A stretch of 64,000 bases of DNA from the NCBI GenBank assembly GCA_028281665.1, contig JANQJK010000026.1, positions 1 to 64,000 on the forward strand. Direction: 5' to 3'. Made by a program: the position numbers and the translations under genes. The stretch is from Hyphococcus sp. (lineage in GTDB: Bacteria; Pseudomonadota; Alphaproteobacteria; Caulobacterales; Parvularculaceae). Each line of letters begins with the position of its first letter. Position 1 is the stretch's first letter. Shown here piece after piece: positions 49,916 through 58,539 of this stretch. The notes beneath the pieces were generated by a model. The model had not been told where the DNA came from, did no database searches, and was given only the letters and a program-made list of their open reading frames with translations.

Positions 49916-52411
49916 ATGGTCGCGTCCATGGCCGATGGCGCTTCCTCTTCCCCGCAAACACTGCCGCCGATTTTCGCGGACTGGTTCGCCGCGCGGGGCT
50001 GGCGGCCGCGACCGCATCAGCTTGACTGCCTCGAAGCGGATGCGGCTGGCCTGTCGCATCTGCTGATCGCGCCGACCGGCGGAGGGAAGACGCTTGCCGG
50101 CTTCCTGCCGAGCCTCGTCGTGCTTAACGAGCGCAAGCGTCCGAAAGACGGTCGTCTTCACACGCTGTATATCTCGCCGCTGAAAGCGCTGGCGGTCGAC
50201 ATCGCGCGAAACCTCAAGACGCCCGTCGAGGAGATGGGGCTGGACATCACCGTTGAAACGCGGACCGGCGATACGCCGCCGGTCCGGCGCCAGCGTCAGA
50301 AGTTCCTGCCGCCGGATATGCTGCTGACGACGCCTGAAAGTCTGTCGCTGCTGATCGCCCAGGAGGGCGCCGACAAGTACTTTGCCGGCGTTGAGCGCTT
50401 TATTCTCGATGAGCTTCATGCGCTGATCCCGAACAAGCGGGGACATCTGCTTTCGCTTGCAATTGCGCGACTGCGCGCGCTGTCGCCGAAGCTGCGCCTT
50501 GCGGGCCTTTCGGCCACCGTCGCAGACGCGCGCCCCCTGATCGACTATTTGACGCCGCAGAACACCGATGGCGCAACGTCTGCGAAACTCATTCGCGGCA
50601 AATCGGGCGCCAAGCCGCAGGTTGACGTTCTGTATTCGGAAGAACGCATACCGTGGTCGGGCCATTCGGGCCGCCATTCCTTCGAAGAAGTCTACCGGCA
50701 GATCAAGGACAGTAATCTCTGTCTTGTTTTTGTGAATACGCGGAGCCAGGCGGAGATTACGTTTTCCGCGCTATGGCGGTTGAACGACGATAACCTCCCG
50801 ATCGCGCTCCATCACGGAAGCCTCGAAGTGGCCCAACGGCGCAAAGTGGAAGCAGCGATGGCGAGCGGCAAGCTGCGCGCGGTTGTCTGCACGTCGACCC
50901 TCGATCTCGGCATTGACTGGGGCGACGTCGATCTCGTCATCCAGATGGGCGCGCCGAAAGGCGTCTCGCGCCTGACCCAGCGCATTGGCCGCGCCAATCA
51001 CCGCATGACGGAGCCGAGCCGCGCATTGATGGCGCCGGCGAACCGCATGGAAGTGCTTGAATGCATCGCCGCCCGTGAGGCGATAGAGGAGGGCGACCTC
51101 GACGGCGAACCGCCGCGCAAGGGAACCCTCGACGTCCTCTCCCAGCACGTGATCGGCATGGCGTGTTCCGCGCCGTTCGATCCGGACGACCTCTACAGGG
51201 AAGTGCGTTCGGCGAGTCCCTATGCCGACTTGCCGCGCAAGACGTTCGACGATGTGCTCGATTTCGCCGCGACCGGCGGCTACGCGCTGAAGCGCTATGA
51301 ACGCTATCGCCGGATCGTCAAAACTGAAGACGGTATGTACCGCATCCGCGACAAACGCGCGGCCCAGCAATACCGCATGAATGTGGGCACGATTGTCGAG
51401 GCGCCGGCGGTCAACGTGCGGCTTGGTTCGGCGAAGAACCCGAAGCGGCCGGGGCGCAAGCTCGGCGAGATGGAAGAGTGGTTCTTTGAAACCCTTGAGA
51501 TTGGGGACGCGTTCTATTTCGCCGGTGAAACCCTGCGCCTTGAACGGGTGACGGGAACCGACGCGGTCTGCACGCGCACCGTTCATGAATCGCCCCGCAT
51601 TCCGACCTGGGGCGGGGTGAAATATCCCTGGTCGACTTATCTCGCGGACCGCGTGCGCAAAATGCTGTTCGACCGGGACGCATGGGCGGGCTATCCCGAA
51701 CAGGTGTGCGACTGGCTGGCCAAACAGGCTGAAGTTGCGACGATCCCGGCGCCGGACGCGCTGCTCGTCGAAACATTTCCCCATACGGATCGGAACTTCC
51801 TCGTATGCTACCCGTTTGACGGATGGCCTGCGCATCAGACGCTCGGGATCCTCCTGACGAAGCGCCTTGAACGCCTCGGCAAGCAGCCGATCGGCTATGT
51901 GCCGACAGAGTACGCGCTGTCCATATGGGCGCGGCAGGATCTCTCCGACGTTGATATGACCGCGCTGTTCGATGAGGACATGCTCGGCGACGATCTTGAA
52001 AACTGGCTGGCGGAATCAATCCTGATGAAGCGCACCTTCCGCAACTGCGCGGTCATTGCCGGGTTGATCGAGCGAAAACATCCGGGGGCGGAGAAATCGG
52101 GCCGACAGGTCGCCTTCTCGGCGGACCTTATTTACGATGTCCTGAAAGAGCATCAGCCCGATCACCTGCTGTTGCGCGCAGCCTGGGACGACGCGGCGGG
52201 CGGCTTTCTTGACCTTGCCCGGCTGCAAGGTCTGCTTACGCGCGTTCAGGGCCGTATTGAACATTCGGCGCTCACGCGCGTCTCGCCCCTTGCGGTGCCG
52301 GTGATGCTGGAAATCGGCCGGGAAACCGTGGCGCGGTCGGCGAACGAGGAGGCGCTGAAGGCGGTTTCGTCGGATGTAATTGAAACAGCGATGGGCTCGG
52401 CCGGCGCCTAA
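49916..52411 (+). CDS. Ligase-associated DEXH-box helicase (Lhr-like)
   Basis: 831 residues. RecA-like domain 1: LLIAPTGGGKTLAGFLPS (Walker A), YISPLKALAVDIARNL, LLTTPESLSLLI, FILDELHAL (DELH box), LAGLSATVA. Domain 2: LVFVNTRSQAEITF, LHHGSLEVAQRRKVE, VCTSTLDLGIDWGDVDLVIQMG, RLTQRIGRANHR. A long Lhr-like C-terminal region follows. This subfamily clusters with DNA ligase and the metallophosphatase PdeM in a DNA-damage system; pdeM is about 700 bases downstream. The start may be the ATG at 49916 or 49928. Its stop overlaps the convergent gene's stop. Confidence 0.92.
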   Translation: MVASMADGASSSPQTLPPIFADWFAARGWRPRPHQLDCLEADAAGLSHLLIAPTGGGKTLAGFLPSLVVLNERKRPKDGRLHTLYISPLKALAVDIARNLKTPVEEMGLDITVETRTGDTPPVRRQRQKFLPPDMLLTTPESLSLLIAQEGADKYFAGVERFILDELHALIPNKRGHLLSLAIARLRALSPKLRLAGLSATVADARPLIDYLTPQNTDGATSAKLIRGKSGAKPQVDVLYSEERIPWSGHSGRHSFEEVYRQIKDSNLCLVFVNTRSQAEITFSALWRLNDDNLPIALHHGSLEVAQRRKVEAAMASGKLRAVVCTSTLDLGIDWGDVDLVIQMGAPKGVSRLTQRIGRANHRMTEPSRALMAPANRMEVLECIAAREAIEEGDLDGEPPRKGTLDVLSQHVIGMACSAPFDPDDLYREVRSASPYADLPRKTFDDVLDFAATGGYALKRYERYRRIVKTEDGMYRIRDKRAAQQYRMNVGTIVEAPAVNVRLGSAKNPKRPGRKLGEMEEWFFETLEIGDAFYFAGETLRLERVTGTDAVCTRTVHESPRIPTWGGVKYPWSTYLADRVRKMLFDRDAWAGYPEQVCDWLAKQAEVATIPAPDALLVETFPHTDRNFLVCYPFDGWPAHQTLGILLTKRLERLGKQPIGYVPTEYALSIWARQDLSDVDMTALFDEDMLGDDLENWLAESILMKRTFRNCAVIAGLIERKHPGAEKSGRQVAFSADLIYDVLKEHQPDHLLLRAAWDDAAGGFLDLARLQGLLTRVQGRIEHSALTRVSPLAVPVMLEIGRETVARSANEEALKAVSSDVIETAMGSAGA

Positions 52412-53001
52412 AACGCGTCACGCAAAGGCTGATAGGCGGCCGGATCTTCGTCCAGCGGTACGGCGAAGCCGATTTTCTCCATCTCTGCTTCGGTATCGCC
52501 GTAAATCTCGATTGCGACGGTCGGGTCAAAGTTGTCCGGCCACATTTCCTGAATTGCCGGATAAACCTTCATCGGTCCGACCATATAGGAAAAGAAATTC
52601 TTGAACGGGAATTCGGCGAGAAGCGCATTGGATTGTGGAACAGTAAAGCTGTTGAAAGCCGACTGGAGCGCTGCCGCGTTCTGCGCCGAGGCGGTGTCCG
52701 TTCGGCACGCCAGAATTGAGCGGGTTTTCTCCGGCGGCGTGTCAGGCGGATCGAGATAAACGGCCAGGCTGTCGCAGCCCGTTGCGCCAGCCGCCTCCCA
52801 CTCGGACTGGAAACCCGTCCAGGCGTCGCCGATGCCGCTATAGGGTCCGCGATAGGTCGTGTAGGCTATGGGGATCGGCCCAATGGTCCCGCGTTCAACC
52901 GCGACGGACGCAAAGCCGCCCATATAAGCCCAGAAGCCCGCGATGGCGGCGGCGACGACAAGTATGACGATGCCGATCCACTTCAATATTGCCATGACCA
53001 T
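52408..53001 (-). CDS. Membrane-anchored GyrI-like (TEX264-like) protein
   Basis: 197 residues from ATG 53001, which has GAGGA about 9 bases upstream; the longer frame lacks support. One N-terminal membrane helix (about 5-27, LKWIGIVILVVAAAIAGFWAYMGG), then a GyrI-like small-molecule-binding domain: YRGPYSGIGDAWTGFQSEWE, CDSLAVYLDPPDTPPEKTRSILACR, and a C-terminal GDTEAEMEKIGFAVPLDE. The layout resembles TEX264-like proteins. It lies between the helicase and pdeM on the opposite strand, interrupting a pair usually adjacent. Role unknown. Confidence 0.65.
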   Translation of the reverse strand: MVMAILKWIGIVILVVAAAIAGFWAYMGGFASVAVERGTIGPIPIAYTTYRGPYSGIGDAWTGFQSEWEAAGATGCDSLAVYLDPPDTPPEKTRSILACRTDTASAQNAAALQSAFNSFTVPQSNALLAEFPFKNFFSYMVGPMKVYPAIQEMWPDNFDPTVAIEIYGDTEAEMEKIGFAVPLDEDPAAYQPLRDAF

Positions 53002-53121
53002 TTCCCCATTTTCCTCTTTCGAATATACGGCCTTGTTTCTCAGGCGCCAATCGCCGCGATGTTGTGTTGACAGGCTGGGATGCGTGCTTTTCGGTTGCGA
53101 CAAACACAACTAGAGTACCTT

Positions 53122-53850
53122 ATGTCCGGCTCTGGCGCATTGATATCGGTCAATGGCGAAGTTTTAACGGCTGACCTACTCGGCGGCGCCTATTGGGCGG
53201 CGCGCGACACGCTGATCGTTTCGGACCTGCATTTCGAAAAGGGGTCGAGCTTTGCGCGGCGCGGGGTCATGCTGCCGCCTTACGACACGCGAACGACACT
53301 GATGCGTCTTGAGAAACTGATGCGGACATATGCGCCGAAACGCGTCATCTCCCTGGGTGACGCCTTTCACGACGGCGAGGCGGAAGCCCGTATCGACGAT
53401 GAAGATGCCGAGCGCCTGGAGGCGCTGACCCGCTCCGCCGACTGGCTCTGGATTGTCGGCAATCACGATCCCGAACCGCCCGCACGGTTTGCCGGCTCAA
53501 GCGCATGCGTTGCGGAAATCGGCGGGCTCGTCTTTCGCCATGAGCCCACGGACGGCGCCGCGCCGGGCGAGGTCGCCGGTCATTTGCATCCATGCGCGCG
53601 CGTTATCGCGGAAGGACGGGCGCTGCGCCGGCGCTGCTTCGCTGCCGACGCGGTTGGCGGCGCGGGGACACGCCTTGTCATGCCGGCCATGGGCGCTTTC
53701 ACCGGTGGCCTCAACGTGCTGGACGACGCGTTCGCGGAGGTCCTGCCGGACCCCGTCGCCTGGGTCATGGGCGCGGACGGCGTATATCCGGTGACGCCGG
53801 CGAACCTCGCCCCGGATGTGTTGGTTAGCCATGCCCGCCGCGCCGGTTGA
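53122..53850 (+). CDS. pdeM: Ligase-associated DNA-damage-response endonuclease PdeM
   Basis: 242 residues from ATG 53122. Calcineurin-type metallophosphatase motifs: VSDLHFEKGSSFARRG, SLGDAFHDGEAE, WIVGNHDPEPP, HEPTDGAAPGEVAGHLHP and MPAMGAFTGGLNVLD. PdeM proteins accompany Lhr-like helicases and DNA ligase in bacterial DNA-repair clusters. No ligase gene is seen in this window. The upstream frame (53080-53121) is not conserved. Confidence 0.88.
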   Translation: MSGSGALISVNGEVLTADLLGGAYWAARDTLIVSDLHFEKGSSFARRGVMLPPYDTRTTLMRLEKLMRTYAPKRVISLGDAFHDGEAEARIDDEDAERLEALTRSADWLWIVGNHDPEPPARFAGSSACVAEIGGLVFRHEPTDGAAPGEVAGHLHPCARVIAEGRALRRRCFAADAVGGAGTRLVMPAMGAFTGGLNVLDDAFAEVLPDPVAWVMGADGVYPVTPANLAPDVLVSHARRAG

Positions 53851-53919
53851 CTTCGGCGGGGCGCTCGCTTATTTCCCCGCGCTCACTGTTACCTGACCTC
53901 TTTATGAGAGAACCGACCG

Positions 53920-54045
53920 ATGAAAGTCCGCTCGTCCCTTAAGTCTTTGAAAAAGCGTCATAAAGACTGCCGCGTGATCCGCCGCAAAGGCCGCGTTTAT
54001 GTGATTAACAAGACGCAAGGTCGCTTCAAGGCGCGCCAGGGCTGA
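53920..54045 (+). CDS. rpmJ: Ribosomal protein bL36
   Basis: 41 residues: [17 protein letters not shown], then [16 protein letters not shown] and GRFKARQG. The typical bL36 shape, very basic, with only one Cys (residue 17), so it cannot hold the zinc of the CxxC form. This is the zinc-independent paralogue type (as in YkgO). It is single-gene, isolated from the spc operon. The upstream ACCGACCG leader has no strong Shine-Dalgarno sequence. Too short for routine ORF calling. Confidence 0.93.
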   Translation: MKVRSSLKSLKKRHKDCRVIRRKGRVYVINKTQGRFKARQG

Positions 54046-54113
54046 CGTCTGCGTTAACCCGCGCCGGGCCAAATTCCTTGGTTTTTTAGGGTTTGAATTG
54101 TAGGCTTTCGCGC

Positions 54114-54677
54114 ATGCGAAGGCCTTTTTTGATTCTTTTCGCCCTTTTTGCGGCCGTACCGGCGTTGACCGTATCTTCGCCGGCGGCGGCGGATCAGACC
54201 GATCCGCGCCTCGATCTTCTGTTTGAGGAATTGCGCACCGGCGAAGCGGCGAAGTCGGAGGAAAATGTAGCGCGGATCCTGGAGATCTGGGCCAACGCCT
54301 CGTCCGACACGGTGGATGTTTTGTATGAGCGCGCCGAGATTGCGCTTTCCGCCAATAACAAGAATCTGGCGACCGCGCTGCTCGACCATGTGATCGGGCT
54401 CGCGCCGAGCTTCGCGCAGGGCTATGCGCTGCGCGGCGCCGTGCGGCTGTCCGACGATGATAGGGCTGGCGCTATTGAGGACTTTTCCAGAGTCTTGGAG
54501 CTTGAGCCGCGCCAGTTTGAAGTCCGCACCGCGCTCGCCAATATTCTGCTCGCGGCCGGTGAGAAGCGCGACGCTTACGATATGTTCCAGAAAGTTCTGG
54601 AATGGAATCCCCATGACGAACGCGTTCGAAATCGCGCGCGCGCGCTTCGCCGCGAACTTGACGGTCAAGAGATTTAA
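54114..54677 (+). CDS. Exported tetratricopeptide-repeat protein
   Basis: 187 residues from ATG 54114. Signal peptide MRRPFLILFALFAAVPALTVSSPAAA (about 1-26). TPR helices follow: VDVLYERAEIALSANNKNLATALLDHVIGLAP, FAQGYALRGAVRLSDDDRAGAIEDFSRVLELEP, and FEVRTALANILLAAGEKRDAYDMFQKVLEWNP (each given as a unit, spaced at 34 residues). A periplasmic protein-protein scaffold of unknown partner. Confidence 0.82.
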   Translation: MRRPFLILFALFAAVPALTVSSPAAADQTDPRLDLLFEELRTGEAAKSEENVARILEIWANASSDTVDVLYERAEIALSANNKNLATALLDHVIGLAPSFAQGYALRGAVRLSDDDRAGAIEDFSRVLELEPRQFEVRTALANILLAAGEKRDAYDMFQKVLEWNPHDERVRNRARALRRELDGQEI

Positions 54678-54789
54678 TTTTCCACAGAGCATGTTTTGCG
54701 CCTTGTTTTGGCGCGCGGCCCGGCCTTTATTCTCATCCTCTTACGGGACATTTCATCCGTAATCGGATTAAGTTAGGGAGCGGGCGTTT

Positions 54790-55053
54790 ATGGCGGACGG
54801 ATCAGCGAGTGTCGACGGCGCGACAACCATTGCAGCGGATCGGCTGCGGTCATTCATCGAGCGCGTCGAACGGCTGGAAGAAGAAAAAGCCGCAATCATG
54901 AACGATGTTAAAGAGGTTTACGCCGAAGCCAAGGGCGAGGGGTACGACGTCAAGACGCTGCGCCAGGTCGTCCGCATCCGGAAGATGGACCGCGCCGACC
55001 GGCAGGAACAGGAAGCGCTGCTGGAGCTTTATCTAAGCGCGATTGGGGAGTAG
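54790..55053 (+). CDS. gapR: Nucleoid-associated protein GapR (DUF2312)
   Basis: 87 residues, nearly all alpha-helical: a long coiled-coil helix AADRLRSFIERVERLEEEK AAIMNDVKEVYAEAKGEG (given as two pieces), then YDVKTLRQVVRIRKMDRADR and EALLELYLSAI. The full-length match to DUF2312/GapR, the alphaproteobacterial protein that binds overtwisted DNA ahead of replication and transcription in Caulobacter. GGGAG lies about 7-10 bases upstream of the ATG. Confidence 0.94.
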   Translation: MADGSASVDGATTIAADRLRSFIERVERLEEEKAAIMNDVKEVYAEAKGEGYDVKTLRQVVRIRKMDRADRQEQEALLELYLSAIGE

Positions 55054-55065
55054 CGGCCCTCGGCA

Positions 55066-55410
55066 ATGGGCGTTGATCAGGCGAAATATCTGCGAAAAAA
55101 TCAAACAGAAGCAGAGCGTATTCTGTGGAACGCTGTCAGGTCAAAACGACTGGGCGGGCATAAGTTTCGACGGCAACACCCAATCGGCGAGTACATTGTA
55201 GATTTTGTTTGCCTTGAACGAAAACTAGTCATTGAGGTCGATGGTGGTCATCATGCCGATGGCGCGCAGAAGTCGCATGATGGGCGACGTGACGCTTGGT
55301 TGGAAGGTCGCGGATACTCGGTTGTGCGAATCTGGAATATGGATGTCTTGAACAACCTTGAAGGCGTTCTCGAATTTGTCAGTGAAACGCTGAGAACACC
55401 TCCCCCTTGA
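55066..55410 (+). CDS. Second DUF559 small nuclease-fold protein
   Basis: 114 residues, 12 bases after gapR. DUF559 core: KNQTEAERILWNAVRSKRLGGHKFRRQHPIGEYIVDFVC (in parts), LVIEVDGGHHADGAQ and RDAWLEGRGYSVVRIWNMDVLNNL. Its last codons and stop (CCT CCC CCT TGA) lie inside the first stem of a REP-B repeat. Paralogous to the gene at 40970-41365; the two share the core but clearly diverge in sequence. Lower G+C than gapR. Activity unknown. Confidence 0.85.
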   Translation: MGVDQAKYLRKNQTEAERILWNAVRSKRLGGHKFRRQHPIGEYIVDFVCLERKLVIEVDGGHHADGAQKSHDGRRDAWLEGRGYSVVRIWNMDVLNNLEGVLEFVSETLRTPPP

Positions 55411-55452
55411 GGGGAGGTCGAAAACGCGAATGCGTTTTCGGGAGGGGGGCAA
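55395..55452. repeat. REP-B module (forward)
   Basis: CCTCCCCCTTGAGGGGAGG, then the hairpin CGAAAACGCGAATGCGTTTTCG (stated as two arms, CGAAAACGC and GCGTTTTCG), then GGAGGGGGGCAATGG. Same plan as the modules in uvrA. Inverted partner at 55489-55550. Confidence 0.85.
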
Positions 55453-55488
55453 TGGAAGGTTGTAATAAGTAATTATTTGGCGGGTTCT

Positions 55489-55550
55489 AACCCCCACCCG
55501 AAATTTGCGCAGGCAAATTTCGACCTCCCCTCAAGGGGGAGGTGGAAACT
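55489..55550. repeat. REP-B module (inverted partner)
   Basis: ACCCCCACC, then the hairpin arms CGAAATTTGC and GCAAATTTCG, then ACCTCCCCTCAAGGGGGAGG. The variable hairpin differs from the partner's but stays self-complementary, so the stem is conserved while its sequence is not. It ends about at the 3' end of the small membrane-protein gene. Confidence 0.85.
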
Positions 55551-55773
55551 ATCCTGCTAAAATAGCCCAACCAACGAAAAGAATAATCGCAACTACCGCA
55601 AACCAGATTACTGGCCATGCCAACGCAATAATTGCAGCGCCAATAGCCGCCGGAATCCAACCAAGACAAAAACCAATTAAGAAACCCCACTGTGATATGG
55701 CGTAAATCCATATCGGAAAAAACAGCAATACGGCCGTAAGCATCCAACCGGCAATGTATTGCTCGGAGTCCAT
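55549..55773 (-). CDS. Small membrane protein of unknown function
   Basis: 74 residues from ATG 55773. Two strongly hydrophobic segments: AGWMLTAVLLFFPIWIYAIS and a long GFLIGFCLGWIPAAIGAAIIALAW VIWFAVVAIILFVGW (the second region, given loosely), probably 2-3 membrane helices. AT-richer than its neighbours. It begins a few bases after the tacA stop, so it may be read from the same transcript; REP-B follows. No family recognised. Confidence 0.5.
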   Translation of the reverse strand: MDSEQYIAGWMLTAVLLFFPIWIYAISQWGFLIGFCLGWIPAAIGAAIIALAWPVIWFAVVAIILFVGWAILAG

Positions 55774-55778
55774 TTCAA

Positions 55779-57266
55779 TCAACTTGCCCGTTTGATCTCA
55801 AGATCGTGCTCGCGCAGTTTGCGGTAGAGCGTTGAGCGGCCCATGCCGAGGCGCCGCGCGACTTCCGACATCTTGCCTTCATAGGTTTCGATGGCGAGCG
55901 CAATAAGATCCTTCTCGATCTCCTGCAAAGATCGCAAATGGCCGCCCCGATCGAAGATCGCCACGGACTCGTTTGCCGTCTCGCGGTCGCTCGCGGCGCC
56001 GGCGCCGACTTCGACGACGCCGTCCGGTTCGCCTGCCTCGGCGACCATGGGCGGGCCGGAGACCACGCCCGCGGCGTCGAATTCTTTTGCGAGCAGCGGA
56101 AAATCGTCAGCGGAAAGATAGGCGCCTTCCGCCAGCACGACGGCGCGGAAGATCGTGTTTTCAAGCTGACGCACATTGCCCGGCCATGGCTGGGCCGAGA
56201 GGACTTCCAGCACTTCGTGCCGGACGCCGCGCACGTCGCGATTTTCCTCTGCGTTATAGCGTTCGATGAAGTGGCTGATGAGCGCCGGAATGTCGTCCGC
56301 GCGATCGCGGAGCGGCGGGATTTCGATGGGGAATACGTTAAGACGATAAAACAGGTCTTCGCGGAATGCGCCGCGTTTGACTTCTTCGGCGAGATCGCGA
56401 TTGGTCGCCGAGATGACGCGGACATCGACCTTTATCGGACGCTTGCCGCCGATGGAGTCGACTTCGTTCTCCTGGAGGACGCGCAGAAGCTTTACCTGCA
56501 TGTCGGGAGGAAGTTCGCCGACTTCGTCGAGGAAAATCGTGCCGCCGTCCGCTTCCTGAAACTTGCCGACGTGTTTTGCCGAGGCGCCGGTGAAGGAGCC
56601 TTTTTCGTGACCGAAAAGGATGCTCTCAACCAGGTTTTCCGGAATGGCGCCGCAATTGACGGTGATGAACGGACGTCCCGCGCGATCGGACGAGCCCTGA
56701 ATGGCGCGCGCGATCATTTCCTTGCCGGTGCCGGATTCGCCTGTGATGAGGATTGGAATAGTTGACGTCGCAGCGCGTTCGCCGAGCTTGACCACATGGG
56801 CCAGCGCGCTGCTTTCGCCGATAAGATCGCCAAAGGCCATGGCGCCTTCTCGCTTGCGCTTCAGCCGCGAGACTTCGCCTTGCAGCGTCGTCAGGGAAAG
56901 CGCGTTCTTGATGGAGACGACGACCCGCTCCGGTGAGGCGGGTTTGACGAAAAAGTCCGCTGCGCCGAGCTGCATCGCCTCGACGGCGGTGTCGATGCCG
57001 CCTTGCGCCGTCAACACGATGACGGGCAGGTCTTCGCGGAAAGTTTTAGTCCGGCGCAATGTCTCCATGCCGCCCAGTCCCGGCATGCGCAGATCGAGCA
57101 TCATCAGACCGACATCGCCGCCCTGCGGGCTGCGCAGAAGCGCCAGCGCCGCTTCACCGTTGTCGGCCTGCAAAACCGGATAGCCTGCTTTTTCGCATAC
57201 CGCGCGCATCAATCGGCGCTGCGTCGGGTCGTCATCGACGAGCAGAATTGTCTTCGCCATGTTCAA
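55779..57266 (-). CDS. tacA: Sigma-54-dependent response regulator, TacA-like
   Basis: 495 residues. Receiver domain with phospho-acceptor Asp58 (MMLDLRMPG) and acidic pocket VDDDP. AAA+ domain with Walker A GESGTGKEM, sigma-54 contact loop GSFTGA (normally GAFTGA; A-to-S), and GGTIFLDEVGELPPDMQVKLLRVLQE. C-terminal Fis-type helix-turn-helix GKMSEVARRLGMGRSTLYRKL. NtrC-family architecture. A CtrA-type box lies upstream, as for Caulobacter tacA, which controls stalk and cell-fate genes. The exact regulon here is inferred from that likeness. Start could also be the ATG two codons later. Confidence 0.85.
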   Translation of the reverse strand: MNMAKTILLVDDDPTQRRLMRAVCEKAGYPVLQADNGEAALALLRSPQGGDVGLMMLDLRMPGLGGMETLRRTKTFREDLPVIVLTAQGGIDTAVEAMQLGAADFFVKPASPERVVVSIKNALSLTTLQGEVSRLKRKREGAMAFGDLIGESSALAHVVKLGERAATSTIPILITGESGTGKEMIARAIQGSSDRAGRPFITVNCGAIPENLVESILFGHEKGSFTGASAKHVGKFQEADGGTIFLDEVGELPPDMQVKLLRVLQENEVDSIGGKRPIKVDVRVISATNRDLAEEVKRGAFREDLFYRLNVFPIEIPPLRDRADDIPALISHFIERYNAEENRDVRGVRHEVLEVLSAQPWPGNVRQLENTIFRAVVLAEGAYLSADDFPLLAKEFDAAGVVSGPPMVAEAGEPDGVVEVGAGAASDRETANESVAIFDRGGHLRSLQEIEKDLIALAIETYEGKMSEVARRLGMGRSTLYRKLREHDLEIKRAS

Positions 57267-57376
57267 TAAATCCCTTTGGGGTTCGGCTTGTTTCAGCGCG
57301 GACTATCGGCGCAGCGGGTAAAGATCGGTTTAAATCCGTGTCAAATCGGAACGGATTTTTGCAGGGCCCGACCTGC

Positions 57377-57410
57377 TTAATAATTCGTTTACGAATTAAC
57401 TGCCGGTTAA
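57377..57410. promoter_or_regulatory. CtrA-type binding sites upstream of tacA
   Basis: TTAA-CTGCCGG-TTAA at 57396-57410 matches the full CtrA consensus TTAA-N7-TTAA. A second, imperfect copy TTAA-N7-TTTA lies just before it at 57377-57391. Located between divergent tacA (start 57266) and the hydrolase (start 57495). Confidence 0.7.
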
Positions 57411-57494
57411 GACAGGTAAACTGCGTCGGCGTGGAACATTGCCGCGTGGGCCCCGGCGCGCTATCAGGCCGTCGCGGACAATTGGAGAGAGCCC

Positions 57495-58475
57495 TTGAGC
57501 GCGTCAGGCAAAGACGAGAAAAAACCGAATTACACCCGGCCGCTGCGCCATCTCGCGGGCGCGCGCCCGCCGGCGCCGGACTGGTTCGAGCGCGCGGTGG
57601 CGGCGCCGAGCGAGGAGGGCGAGGTTACGGTTTCCGGCGCAAAGATCCGGTACTCGGCGTGGGGAGAGGTCGGCGAGCCGGGACTGCTTTTCGTCCATGG
57701 CGGCCGCGCGCACCGCAACTGGTGGCGACCCTTCGCTCCTTTTCTCGCCGATGGCCGCCGGGTCGCGGCGCTCGATCTCTCAGGCATGGGTGATTCGGAC
57801 TGGCGGGAGGAATATTCCCTCGATCTCCTTGTTGACGAGGTTTTCGCCGTGATCGAGGCGGCGGCGCTCGATCAGGCGCATCGGCCGATCGTTGTGGGCC
57901 ACAGTTTCGGCGGCTGGGTCACGCTGGGGGCGGTGGAGCGCGCCGGCGAAAGGCTTGGCGGGGCGGTCGTCATCGATTCCCCGCTTGGCGTCCCTGATCC
58001 CAGCGAAGGGTATGTGGTGAGCCGCAGCGGCGAGTCAGCGGGACCGGATAGCGGCATGCGCATCTACCCGAACATCGAAGAGCCGGTATCGCGTTTCCGG
58101 TTTCTTCCCGATCAGCCCGCCGAGCACCTCTACCTCCTTGATTATATTGCGAGGCAGGGGCTACGGGAGACGTCGGGCGACGACGGCGAGGGGTGGACCT
58201 GGAAGTTCGATCCGCACAAGCCGGGAAACTTCGAAATTCACTTCGAACGGGAACTCTTGCGGGCGTCCCGCTGCCCGCTGGCTTTCATCTATGGGGAAAA
58301 ATCCGCGTTCTCGACCGGAGACGCCATGGGTCATTTGCGCGAGCAGGCCCGCGGACGATCCCCGTTTTTTATGATGCCGGAAGCATATCACCATTTGATG
58401 ATGGACCAGCCGATCGCCTTCATTTCGACCATGCGCACGCTGCTGTCCTGTTGGCCCGTTCGCGTCGGGGGGTGA
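57495..58475 (+). CDS. Alpha/beta hydrolase
   Basis: 326 residues, TTG start with GGAGAG 6-8 bases upstream. Oxyanion region LLFVHGGRAHRNWWRPFAPFL (HGG), nucleophile elbow VVGHSFGGW (Ser, about 136), and a C-terminal catalytic His in AYHHLMMDQP. Typical esterase/lipase/epoxide-hydrolase fold; substrate unknown. Stands alone. Confidence 0.85.
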   Translation: MSASGKDEKKPNYTRPLRHLAGARPPAPDWFERAVAAPSEEGEVTVSGAKIRYSAWGEVGEPGLLFVHGGRAHRNWWRPFAPFLADGRRVAALDLSGMGDSDWREEYSLDLLVDEVFAVIEAAALDQAHRPIVVGHSFGGWVTLGAVERAGERLGGAVVIDSPLGVPDPSEGYVVSRSGESAGPDSGMRIYPNIEEPVSRFRFLPDQPAEHLYLLDYIARQGLRETSGDDGEGWTWKFDPHKPGNFEIHFERELLRASRCPLAFIYGEKSAFSTGDAMGHLREQARGRSPFFMMPEAYHHLMMDQPIAFISTMRTLLSCWPVRVGG

Positions 58476-58539
58476 GAACACTTGCCTAGGTCATTGAAAT
58501 CCGGCAAAAACCTGCAAAATTTGAAAATAGAGGGCGACG

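Noticed and set aside
49817-50677. 286-residue minus-strand frame
   Set aside because: Antisense to the helicase gene and typical high-GC shadow composition.
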